Assembly (NCBI GenBank): GCA_015490695.1
Contig: WFXK01000295.1
Coordinates: 1-19,079, forward strand
Direction: 5' to 3'
DNA length: 19,079 nt
Origin: Bacteroidota bacterium
GTDB taxonomy: Bacteria > Bacteroidota > Bacteroidia > SpSt-205 > S141-50
Position numbers and translations under genes: made by a program. Position 1 is the stretch's first letter. Each line of letters opens with the position of its first letter. A model generated the notes under the pieces. That model was not told the origin of the DNA. It did not search any database and saw only the letters and a program-made list of their open reading frames with translations. Below are positions 9,076 through 16,350 of this stretch, one piece after another.

Positions 9076-9581
9076 AGGGGTTCGTAATAACAAAACCGTA
9101 GTAGTGGATAATCACCTTCGGGGGGATGAATGACTTCTTGGGTCTTTTTCCATAGTTGTTTGTCCCAAGCAGGGAAAAAAGTGTCGCTTTGATAAACGCT
9201 TTCTATATGGGTAATCCACATGCCGTCTAATAAATGATTTTTTAGAAAGTATTCAAAGATGCTACGTCCTCCAATGATGAAGATGTTTTCTTTTTGGTGG
9301 TTTTTTGCATAGTGTTCAGCAAAAGCTAAAGCGCTCTCAATCGTTTGACAAATGACTAATTGTTTGTTTTGTTTAGGTTGAAGGCTTTTAGAGACAACTA
9401 CATGGTAGCGTTCAGGGAGCAACTTCGGTAAGCTTTCAAAGGTTTTTCTACCCATGAGGATAGGATGTTGCCATGTGAGTTGTTTAAAAAACTTTAAGTC
9501 TGCGGGGATGTGCCATGGAAGTTTGCCTTTATAGCCAATACCTCCTTTTTGGTCCATGGCGGCAACTAAAATCCGTTTCAT
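9072..9581 (-). CDS. folA: Dihydrofolate reductase
   Basis: DHFR reduces dihydrofolate to tetrahydrofolate with NADPH, restoring the folate that thymidylate synthase oxidises. The 169-residue product has the full family pattern: KRILVAAMDQKGGIGYKGKLPW at the N-terminus, PWHIPADLKFF with the catalytic acid at Asp28, PILMGRKTFESLP (NADPH-binding strand and helix), the second nucleotide-binding segment FIIGGRSIFEYFL, and the later WITHIES and DTFFP. Length is normal for a bacterial chromosomal enzyme (about 160-170). The start ATG overlaps the thyA stop as ATGA at 9578-9581, so translation of the two is probably coupled, which suits enzymes that act in sequence. The next gene also starts in an ATGA overlap. 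Nothing suggests an acquired trimethoprim-resistance variant; it looks like the native housekeeping copy. Confidence 0.95.
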   Translation of the reverse strand: MKRILVAAMDQKGGIGYKGKLPWHIPADLKFFKQLTWQHPILMGRKTFESLPKLLPERYHVVVSKSLQPKQNKQLVICQTIESALAFAEHYAKNHQKENIFIIGGRSIFEYFLKNHLLDGMWITHIESVYQSDTFFPAWDKQLWKKTQEVIHPPEGDYPLLRFCYYEPL

Positions 9582-10372
9582 ACGGCTACAGGTGCTTTAA
9601 TAGCAGGATGGGGAACATACCCCTCTAAACGAATGTGCTCAAACTGAAAATCGTCTATGGATTTTACTTGAGGGTCTAAGTGCAAGACAGGCAAAGGACG
9701 AGGAGTTCGTTGTAATTGTAATCGGGCTTGCTCAACATGGTTTTTATATAAATGTAAATCACCGAAGCTGATAATCAATTCGTTGACTTCTAAATCACAC
9801 ACATGAGCAACCATGTGGGTTAATAAAGCATAAGAGGCGATGTTAAAGGGTACGCCGATAAAAATGTCGGCGCTGCGTTGGTATAGATGCAGAGACAATC
9901 CTTTTTTGCTTACATAGAATTGAAATAAAACGTGGCAGGGGGGTAGTGCCATTGCGGGTAGGTCTGCAACATTCCATGCGCTAACAACAAGCCGCCGTGA
10001 ATACGGGTCTTTCTTTATAGTTTCAATCACTTGCTTAAGTTGGTCTATGGGTTTCCCATCGTAGCCTTTCCATCGTCGCCATTGTACGCCGTAAATAGGT
10101 CCGAAAGTGCCATCGGGTTTTAGCCATGGGTCCCAAAAATGAACGTTATGCTCATGAAGGAATTTAGGATGGTCTTCGCCACGTAAAAACCACAATAGTT
10201 CATAAACAATAGAACGGAAATAAACTTTTTTCGTTGTTAACAAGGGAAAGCCCTCTTTGAGGCAATGGCGAAATTGTTCGCCGAATAAACTATAAGTACC
10301 TACACCCGTTCTGTCTTGACGCTCTTCACCTTGCTCTAAGACTTTTTTTAGTAGTTTCAGATAGGCGTGCAC
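9578..10372 (-). CDS. thyA: Thymidylate synthase (folate-dependent, ThyA type)
   Basis: ThyA methylates dUMP to dTMP using 5,10-methylene-THF, which it oxidises to dihydrofolate. The product has 264 residues, the same length as the E. coli enzyme, and the key residues fall at the same numbers: Arg21 in DRTGVGT, catalytic Cys146 in ALPPCHVLFQFYV, Asp169 and Asn177 in RSADIFIGVPFNIAS, and His207/Tyr209 in FGDLHLYK. It ends GYVPHPAIKAPVAV, close to the usual C-terminus that closes over the substrate. The start is a GTG at 10372, fixed by alignment of HAYLKLLKKVLEQG with the family N-terminus. It is first in a four-gene operon with folA directly behind it. A TATCTTTG box on this strand ends only 5 bases upstream of the GTG, so the mRNA may have little or no leader. 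Confidence 0.96.
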   Translation of the reverse strand: MHAYLKLLKKVLEQGEERQDRTGVGTYSLFGEQFRHCLKEGFPLLTTKKVYFRSIVYELLWFLRGEDHPKFLHEHNVHFWDPWLKPDGTFGPIYGVQWRRWKGYDGKPIDQLKQVIETIKKDPYSRRLVVSAWNVADLPAMALPPCHVLFQFYVSKKGLSLHLYQRSADIFIGVPFNIASYALLTHMVAHVCDLEVNELIISFGDLHLYKNHVEQARLQLQRTPRPLPVLHLDPQVKSIDDFQFEHIRLEGYVPHPAIKAPVAV

Positions 10373-10376
10373 AGCA

Positions 10377-10404
10377 CAAAGATAAATAAGAGTTTATATC
10401 TTTG
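10377..10404. promoter_or_regulatory. Symmetric divergent promoter region between thyA and gcvT
   Basis: CAAAGATA at 10377-10384 and TATCTTTG at 10397-10404 are inverted copies of each other. Each reads as a perfect Bacteroidota -7 box (TAnnTTTG), one for thyA on the minus strand and one for gcvT on the plus strand, with 12 bases between them. The arms extend imperfectly inward (TTTAT near 10393-10397 against ATAAA near 10382-10386). Neither box has a convincing -33 TTTG at the usual 19-21 bases, so activity may be weak or need an activator. Two polymerases could not occupy both boxes at once. The same palindrome could also be an operator; I cannot tell from sequence. Confidence 0.5.
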
Positions 10405-10414
10405 CCCAGTGGCG

Positions 10415-11539
10415 TTGAAAAAGCTTCCACTACATTCCGCACATGTTGCCTTAAAGGCTCAGTTTACGCCTTTTGCGGGGTTTGAGATGCCCTTGCGTTA
10501 CATTGGGGAAAAGACAGAGCACATCGGTTGCCGAACTCAAGTCGCTTTGTTTGACGTCTCCCACATGGCACAATTCCTGTTTGAAGGAACCAAAGCAGCA
10601 AACCTCATTCAATTCCTTTCATGCAATGACATCACATTGTTAAAACCCGGCAAGGCGCAATATAATTGCTTACTCACACCTTTTGCTACTATTGTAGACG
10701 ACTTTATTCTTTACCAATTGGATGAGCATAAATATCTTGGTGTGTTTAACGCGGCAAATCATGAAAAAGATTGGTATTATATTCAGCACTACAATCAGGA
10801 AAAAGCTGTGATTAAAGATGTTTCTGAAGATTTTGTTTTATTAGCGTTATCAGGTCCTGCGGCACCGAATTTAATGAAGGAGTTAACCGATGAATCGGTA
10901 GCGGAGATGCCTTATTACGCGATTAGAACAGATGTTTCTTTAGCGGGCGTAAAGGTGTGGGTTGCTTCAACAGGCTATACAGGAGAACGCACATACGAGA
11001 TTTTTGTTTCCCCTGAACATGCTCAAAAGGTTTGGGAAGTGCTTATGGACGAAGGACAAACCTATAGTATTGATGCTGCAGGCTTAGCTGCCAGAGATAC
11101 TCTACGTATTGAAATGGGTTATCCGCTTTATGGCAATGACATCAGTGAAGCCACAACCCCCTTAGAAAGTAATTTAACATGGTTAGTCAAGTGGGAAAAA
11201 GACTTTATAGGGAAACCTTTTTTGCAAAAGCAAAAAGCGCAAGGGGTGCCTAAGGTTTTTGTCGGTATTAACACCTTAGAGCGAGGAATTCCCAGAAAAG
11301 ATATGCTCATTCTTAACGAAAAAGACGAAATAATCGGTGTTATCACTTCGGGAACGTTTAGTCCAATATTGAACAACGGTATTGGTTTAGGTTACGTGCT
11401 TCCTGAATATGCAAAAGAAAAAACGGTGGTTTATGTTCAAATGCGCAATAGAAAAGTAAAATCGGAAGTTGTAAAACCACCTTTTGTAAAAAATACTTCT
11501 TTACTACGATGGCGGATGCAAAGAAAAAAATCCGCGTAG
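10415..11539 (+). CDS. gcvT: Aminomethyltransferase (glycine cleavage system T protein)
   Basis: GcvT takes the aminomethyl group from lipoylated H protein, releases ammonia and forms 5,10-methylene-THF. Starting at the TTG at 10415 gives 374 residues beginning MKKLPLHSAHVALKAQFTPF, which lines up with the usual GcvT N-terminus; an in-frame ATG at 10367 would add 16 unrelated residues and lies upstream of the -7 box. Visible family features are AGFEMPLRY (21-29), VALFDVSHM (43-51), the folate-site aspartates in TIVDDFILY (92-100, Asp96 the expected catalytic one), STGYTGERTYEIF (185-197), GLAARDTLRIEMGYPLYGNDI (223-243) and TSGTFSP (311-317). A GTG at 10409 is a possible alternative start. 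The conserved end is at about PPFVK (359); the last 15 residues are translated from the overlap with comB and are probably unconserved. gcvH and gcvP are not in the window. Confidence 0.93.
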   Translation: MKKLPLHSAHVALKAQFTPFAGFEMPLRYIGEKTEHIGCRTQVALFDVSHMAQFLFEGTKAANLIQFLSCNDITLLKPGKAQYNCLLTPFATIVDDFILYQLDEHKYLGVFNAANHEKDWYYIQHYNQEKAVIKDVSEDFVLLALSGPAAPNLMKELTDESVAEMPYYAIRTDVSLAGVKVWVASTGYTGERTYEIFVSPEHAQKVWEVLMDEGQTYSIDAAGLAARDTLRIEMGYPLYGNDISEATTPLESNLTWLVKWEKDFIGKPFLQKQKAQGVPKVFVGINTLERGIPRKDMLILNEKDEIIGVITSGTFSPILNNGIGLGYVLPEYAKEKTVVYVQMRNRKVKSEVVKPPFVKNTSLLRWRMQRKKSA

Positions 11540-12267
11540 CGCTATCTCCTGCGCTAATTAAAAAAGAAGACTTAAAAGAAAGCATCGTAGTCGTTATAGA
11601 TATTCTTCGTGCCACGACCTCTATGTGCGTTGCTTTTGACTTTGGTGTAGAAAGCATTATTCCTGCACAAACCTTAAAGGAGTGTTATGCTTACAAAGAA
11701 AAAGGGTATTTGGTTGCAGCCGAGCGTAATGCCGTTCCTGTAGAAGGATTTGATTTTGGAAATTCTCCTTTCGCCTTCATGACGCCCTTACTAAAAGGAA
11801 AAACCTTAGTAATGTCTACAACCAATGGCACAAGAGCCATTTACGCATCCAAAGGCGCTATAGAAATCCTTATTGGTGCTTTTGCAAATCAATCTTTGCT
11901 AATAGATTATCTTCGTTTTCGGAATGAAAATATTATTTTAGTCTGTTCAGGGTGGAAATATGAAATCAATATTGAAGACACCATTTTTGCTGGTGCTGTA
12001 GTTTATGACTTACAACCCTATTTTCAATTAGGAAACGATGCTGCCATGATTGCAATGGCACTTTACAAAGAAGCCGATGTTAGAAAATCCTATTTTTTAC
12101 GCAACTCAGTCCATTTCCACCGTCTTATTGAACGGGATTTACAACCTGATGTGAAATATTGTTTGAGAAGGGACACGCATCCTGTTCTGCCTTATTTAAA
12201 AGACGACAGATTGGTTCTAAAATCCTACGAACCCCAATATTTATGTTTGAATAAATTGCTTTATTGA
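11509..12267 (+). CDS. comB: ComB-like 2-phosphosulfolactate phosphatase
   Basis: ComB hydrolyses 2-phosphosulfolactate to sulfolactate, the second step of coenzyme M synthesis in methanogens; homologues are widespread in bacteria that do not make coenzyme M. The 252-residue product has the family's conserved blocks: VVIDILRATTSMCVAF (28-43, with the Asp-Arg pair of the metal/phosphate site), AERNAVPVEGFDFGNSP (71-87), STTNGTRA (103-110), a strand IILVCSGW (about 146-153), and an acidic segment EDTIFAGAVV. Length matches the family (about 230-250). The ATG at 11509 lies 31 bases inside gcvT; it is the only reasonable start because the conserved ALSP segment begins soon after. A 4-base TTGA overlap leads into the next gene. 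The family call is firm; the physiological substrate here is unknown, as no ComA or sulfolactate gene is nearby. Confidence 0.85.
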   Translation: MADAKKKIRVALSPALIKKEDLKESIVVVIDILRATTSMCVAFDFGVESIIPAQTLKECYAYKEKGYLVAAERNAVPVEGFDFGNSPFAFMTPLLKGKTLVMSTTNGTRAIYASKGAIEILIGAFANQSLLIDYLRFRNENIILVCSGWKYEINIEDTIFAGAVVYDLQPYFQLGNDAAMIAMALYKEADVRKSYFLRNSVHFHRLIERDLQPDVKYCLRRDTHPVLPYLKDDRLVLKSYEPQYLCLNKLLY

Positions 12268-13406
12268 CCTTGGGATTTATTCGTTTAAACGAACAGGGAT
12301 TAAAGGTTTTTTATCAGGGGAATCCTTGGTTATATTGGGGCAGTGTAGCGGAGGCGGAAGCGGAAGAAGGCGCGCTTGTAAGGATTTTAGACCCTAAAGA
12401 CAAGTTAATCGGTTGGGCACTTTATCAAGGCGAATCAAGCGGCTTAAGTGCCGTGGTGCTTAGTAAAGAACCTGCTTCACCCAATGAAAACGAATGGAGA
12501 ACACGTTTACAAATATGCTGGGAATATCGTCAACAACTACCTATAACACAATGGACAAACGCTTATAGAGTGGTTTTTGCTGAAGCCGATAACCTCCCAG
12601 GACTCATTATAGACCACTATAACGACACTGCCGTCGTACAATTCCACCTGAAAGGCTTACAAAACCTCCTTTTATCACCTCTAACCTCTTTTTTAAAAGA
12701 AAAAGGTATTAAAAACCTTATCTGGAAACAAGAAACCACAACCGAAATTCTTTTTGGAAAACTGCAAAATCCTACTTTTTATGAAAAAGACCTTTCTTTC
12801 GTGGCAGACATTCAACAAGGACAAAAAACGGGATTTTATTTAGACCAGCGCTATAATCGTTTATTACTTCGTTCATGGGTAAAAGATAAAGTTGTCTTAA
12901 ATCTATTTAGTTATACAGGGGCTTTTTCTTTGCATGCATTAAAAGCAGGAGCGAAGAAAGTAATTTCTGTAGACAGCTCCCAACGAGCTCTGACGCTCTT
13001 AGAAGAGCAGTTAAAAATCAATCATTTAGATAAGAGTCGTCATGAATCGGTTCAAAGCAAAGTTTTTCCTTTTTTACAAAGTTGTGATGAGACTTTTGAT
13101 GTGATTATTGTGGACCCACCTGCTTTCACAAAGCATCGTAGTACTGTGCCGCAAGCACAACATGCTTATAAAAAACTTAATCGTTTAGCGCTGGAGCGTT
13201 TGAAAAAGGGAGGGATTATGATGACCTTTTCTTGTTCTCGTCCAATCACTTTAGAAATCTTTCAACAGCTCTTAAAAGAGGCTTCACGGCAAGGAAGGCA
13301 CAGTATTCAAATATTACAGTGGTTACAGCAGGATGTAGACCATCCGATTGTTTTCAATTTCCCGCCTTCTTTTTACTTAAAGGGGGCTTTGTTAAGAAAG
13401 GTTTGA
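12264..13406 (+). CDS. RlmI-like class I SAM-dependent rRNA (cytosine-C5) methyltransferase
   Basis: RlmI methylates C5 of C1962 in 23S rRNA. The 380-residue product has the family's three-part layout: an N-terminal PUA-like RNA-binding domain (about 1-70; GNPWLYWGSVAE corresponds to the usual GHPWVFSNEI), a central EEHEE-like domain (about 75-190; VVFAEADNLPGLIIDHY, then QKTGFYLDQRYNR), and a Rossmann methyltransferase domain with motif I VVLNLFSYTGAFSLHALKAGA (210-230), VISVDSS (233-239), DPPAF (284-288) and FSCSR (322-326), whose Cys324 is the expected nucleophile. The usual SCSxH is SCSRP here. The start is TTG at 12264 in a TTGA overlap with the comB stop, which implies translational coupling. 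RlmI and RlmK-like relatives cannot be fully separated by eye, so the exact target base is inferred. Confidence 0.85.
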   Translation: MTLGFIRLNEQGLKVFYQGNPWLYWGSVAEAEAEEGALVRILDPKDKLIGWALYQGESSGLSAVVLSKEPASPNENEWRTRLQICWEYRQQLPITQWTNAYRVVFAEADNLPGLIIDHYNDTAVVQFHLKGLQNLLLSPLTSFLKEKGIKNLIWKQETTTEILFGKLQNPTFYEKDLSFVADIQQGQKTGFYLDQRYNRLLLRSWVKDKVVLNLFSYTGAFSLHALKAGAKKVISVDSSQRALTLLEEQLKINHLDKSRHESVQSKVFPFLQSCDETFDVIIVDPPAFTKHRSTVPQAQHAYKKLNRLALERLKKGGIMMTFSCSRPITLEIFQQLLKEASRQGRHSIQILQWLQQDVDHPIVFNFPPSFYLKGALLRKV

Positions 13407-13433
13407 GAACTCAAAAGAAAAGAACTTTATTTG
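13402..13433 (+). promoter_or_regulatory. Probable promoter for the amidohydrolase genes
   Basis: TTTG at 13402-13405 (exact -33 element, overlapping the stop of the preceding gene) is followed by exactly 20 bases and TTTATTTG at 13426-13433, one mismatch from TAnnTTTG. The box ends 8 bases before the ATG at 13441, so transcription would begin at or within a few bases of the start codon, suggesting a leaderless or nearly leaderless mRNA. Confidence 0.45.
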
Positions 13434-13440
13434 TGAAACG

Positions 13441-16350
13441 ATGGGGCGTCTTTTACTTTTTTTAGTGGCGACTGTGGCTGTTGCGCAAGTTATCCCTCCC
13501 AACGGACCACATCTATGGAAGCTACGCCGTTACGCCATCACGCAAGCAACCATCATCGTTAAAGCAGGCGATACGTTAAGAAACGCAACTTTACTAATAG
13601 AAGAGGATAAAATCGCAGCAGTCGGTAACAACTTCCCCATCCCTAAGGGTTTTGTCCAAATTCCTTGTCAGCGCTGCTGGATTTATCCTGCTTTTATAGA
13701 TTTGTTTTCTAATTACGGTGTTCACTTACCTAAGCGAAAGAAAAAACAAGGTCCTGTGCTTTATCCTGTGGAGAATCAGACTTTAGAAGTTAATGAGGCG
13801 ATTCGTGCGCATATCCATCCTTTAGACTATTGGAAACCTGATACACAAAAGGCAAAGGTATATCGTTCTGCCGGGTTTGCTTTGACATTGATACAAAATC
13901 CAGATGGGATTGCTCGGGGGTGGTGTGCTTTAGTGCAAACAGGCATAGATTATGCACCTCGTTTAGTTGCCTATCCTAAAATAGCCGCCGCTTTTTCTTG
14001 GAACAAAGGTTCGTCCCGACAAGATTACCCTACGAGCCTAATGGGAGCCATCGCCTTGTTACGACAAAGCCTTTATGATGCGCAATGGCTACAACAACAA
14101 AACACTCCCCCTTATATCGCCGCCTTAGACCACTTAGCACAACAAACCCAATACCCCTGGATTTTTGAAGTGAAAAAAGTGCATGAAATCCGAGCCGTAT
14201 TACGACTACAAAAAGAATTTCAATTAAATATCCTTATCAAAGATGCAGGCGATGCTTATCAATGGATTCACGAATGGAAAAAATATAAAGATAATCTTCG
14301 GCTGATTATTCCTTTAAACTTTCCTCCTCCTTATGAAGAAAGTCTTGACCCTTTAGAGTCGCAGCAATTAACGTGGCAGGTGTTAAAGCACTGGCAGATG
14401 GCACCTGCAAACGCCGCTTTGCTCTATCAAAATCATATCCCTTTCGCTATCACCATGCATGGCAGTAAAGATGCCAACACCTTTTGGAAACACTTGCGGA
14501 AAGCCATCCATTATGGATTACCTGCAGAAGAAGCACTAAATGCTTTAACAATAATTCCAGCAAAATGGCTTCATATAGACCACCTGTACGGCACTTTAGA
14601 AAAAGGAAAGAAAGCAAACTTCATTATCGCCTCGGATGAACTATTTCATAGCAACTGCGCAACCGTGCTACAACTATGGATAGATGGAAAACCTTATTTC
14701 CAACAAACTCCTGCTTTCCCTGTAAAAGGAGTTTACAGACTTCAAATAGACACCTTAACGCTCACAATGAAAGTTCAAAGGAAAGAAGGGAAGTTGCAGG
14801 TTCAATGGCAGTGGCAAGCTGATTCTGTGGTGAAGGTAAAAACAAGTTATTACGGGAATCGTATCACGATGGCATGGAAGACGATTCAATTATCGGGTTT
14901 TTGGGAAGCAGGACGATGGAAAGGGAAAGGCACATGGCAGGGAAGAACCATCACTTGGCAAGCAACGTTTCTTACAGATACGCTTTTTTGTCCTTCAGAC
15001 ACGAGTAAAGTGCCCACTTTTACAGCCTCGGATGTTCCGCGGCCTTTCCAAGCATGGGGGTGGTACACTTTACCACAGCGAAAGACCTACCTTATCCGCA
15101 ACGCTACTTTGTGGACCTGTGAAAAAGAAGGGATTTTAAAAGGCTATGATTTATTACTTAAAGACGGTGTGATTGCTGCCATAGGAAAATCGCTAAAACC
15201 ACCTAAGGATGCTGTTATTATTGATGCTGAAGGAAAGCATGTAACCCCAGGCATTATTGATGAGCATAGTCATATTGCTATTTTGGGGGGTGTGAATGAA
15301 TCAGGTTGGGCGATTTCCAGCGAAGTAAGGATTGCCGATGTGATTCGTCCCGAAGACATCAATATCTTTCGGCAATTAGCAGGAGGCGTTACCATGGCGC
15401 ATTTACTCCATGGCTCTGCAAACCCTATTGGTGGACAAACCGCACTTATTAAAATGCGATGGGGCTACTATCCCGATAGTTTACTTTATGAACACGCCAC
15501 ACCCTTTATTAAATTCGCTTTAGGAGAGAATGTAAAACAATCCAATTGGGGGGACCGCTATAAAATCCGTTATCCTCAAACTCGTATGGGTGTGGAGCAA
15601 ATCATTGCAGATGCTTTCACGCAGGCAATCGCTTATAAAAAACGTTCGCCTTCCAGAAAAGTACTACGATGGGAAACCTTAAAAGAAATCTTAGAAGGAA
15701 AGCGACAAATCACTTGTCACTCTTATGTACAATCAGAAATTACCATGTTAATTCGTTTAGCACAACGTTTCGGAATAAAAGTCAATACTTTTACCCATGG
15801 CTTAGAAGCATACAAGGTTGCGGACAAGTTAAAGGAAGTGGGTTCTGGGGTTTCTACGTTTTCAGATTGGTGGGCATACAAGTATGAGGTGATAGAGGCG
15901 ACGCCTTACAATGCTGCGTTGTGCGTGAAAGTGGGTTTAACGACAGCTATTAACTCGGATGATGCAGAAATGGGGCGGCGACTCAATCAAGAAGCAGCAA
16001 AAACCGTTTTGTATGGTGGGCTAAGCAAAGAAGAAGCATTGAAAACCGTAACGCTTTATCCTGCCAAACTATTGCATGTAGATAAGTATGTAGGGAGTTT
16101 GAAAGTAGGGAAGAGTGCGGATGTGGTGCTGTGGAGTGGTTCGCCTTTGTCTTCTACGAGTGTTGTGGAGAAGACTTTTGTAGATGGCATTTTATATTAC
16201 GATAAATCAACCTTACAGCAGCGTTATGAACGGTTTTATAAGGAGCGTTTGGCGTTATTGCGGGCGATGCGTGAAGCGATTTTGCGAGGTGAAAAACCTA
16301 AGCGTCTGGGCGTACCTGAGCAAAAGCCTACTTATCGTTGCCACCCTTAA
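13441..16350 (+). CDS. Exported two-module amidohydrolase; N-terminal module degenerate, C-terminal module intact
   Basis: The 969-residue product carries a signal peptide (MGRLLLFLVATVAVAQ) and two amidohydrolase-superfamily modules. Module A (about 30-425) has the composite-barrel edge TIIVKAGDTLRNATLLIEE and ends AKWLHIDHLYGTLEKGKKANFI, but the metal site is lost: the expected DxHxH reads D87-L-F-S-N91. A beta-rich linker (about 429-545) follows. Module B (about 550-935) has PGIIDEHSH with His609 and His611, later candidate ligands His760 (CHSYVQSE) and His786 (THGLEAY), and Asp840 (NSDDAEM), then AKLLHVDKYVGSLKVGKSADVVLW. It thus looks catalytically competent, related to imidazolonepropionase/prolidase-like hydrolases. 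Its substrate cannot be inferred. The ATG at 13441 sits just behind a promoter-like element. The 3' end overlaps the next gene by 62 bases, and the final residues are probably unconserved read-through. Confidence 0.85.
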   Translation: MGRLLLFLVATVAVAQVIPPNGPHLWKLRRYAITQATIIVKAGDTLRNATLLIEEDKIAAVGNNFPIPKGFVQIPCQRCWIYPAFIDLFSNYGVHLPKRKKKQGPVLYPVENQTLEVNEAIRAHIHPLDYWKPDTQKAKVYRSAGFALTLIQNPDGIARGWCALVQTGIDYAPRLVAYPKIAAAFSWNKGSSRQDYPTSLMGAIALLRQSLYDAQWLQQQNTPPYIAALDHLAQQTQYPWIFEVKKVHEIRAVLRLQKEFQLNILIKDAGDAYQWIHEWKKYKDNLRLIIPLNFPPPYEESLDPLESQQLTWQVLKHWQMAPANAALLYQNHIPFAITMHGSKDANTFWKHLRKAIHYGLPAEEALNALTIIPAKWLHIDHLYGTLEKGKKANFIIASDELFHSNCATVLQLWIDGKPYFQQTPAFPVKGVYRLQIDTLTLTMKVQRKEGKLQVQWQWQADSVVKVKTSYYGNRITMAWKTIQLSGFWEAGRWKGKGTWQGRTITWQATFLTDTLFCPSDTSKVPTFTASDVPRPFQAWGWYTLPQRKTYLIRNATLWTCEKEGILKGYDLLLKDGVIAAIGKSLKPPKDAVIIDAEGKHVTPGIIDEHSHIAILGGVNESGWAISSEVRIADVIRPEDINIFRQLAGGVTMAHLLHGSANPIGGQTALIKMRWGYYPDSLLYEHATPFIKFALGENVKQSNWGDRYKIRYPQTRMGVEQIIADAFTQAIAYKKRSPSRKVLRWETLKEILEGKRQITCHSYVQSEITMLIRLAQRFGIKVNTFTHGLEAYKVADKLKEVGSGVSTFSDWWAYKYEVIEATPYNAALCVKVGLTTAINSDDAEMGRRLNQEAAKTVLYGGLSKEEALKTVTLYPAKLLHVDKYVGSLKVGKSADVVLWSGSPLSSTSVVEKTFVDGILYYDKSTLQQRYERFYKERLALLRAMREAILRGEKPKRLGVPEQKPTYRCHP

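Noticed and set aside
10367..10414. ATG at 10367 as the gcvT start
   Set aside because: It lies upstream of the likely promoter box and would add 16 residues with no resemblance to the family N-terminus; it also overlaps the thyA start.
13232..13465. A 77-codon plus-strand reading frame across the end of the RlmI-like gene
   Set aside because: It lies mostly inside a well-supported gene in another frame, has no recognisable features, and runs through the promoter region.
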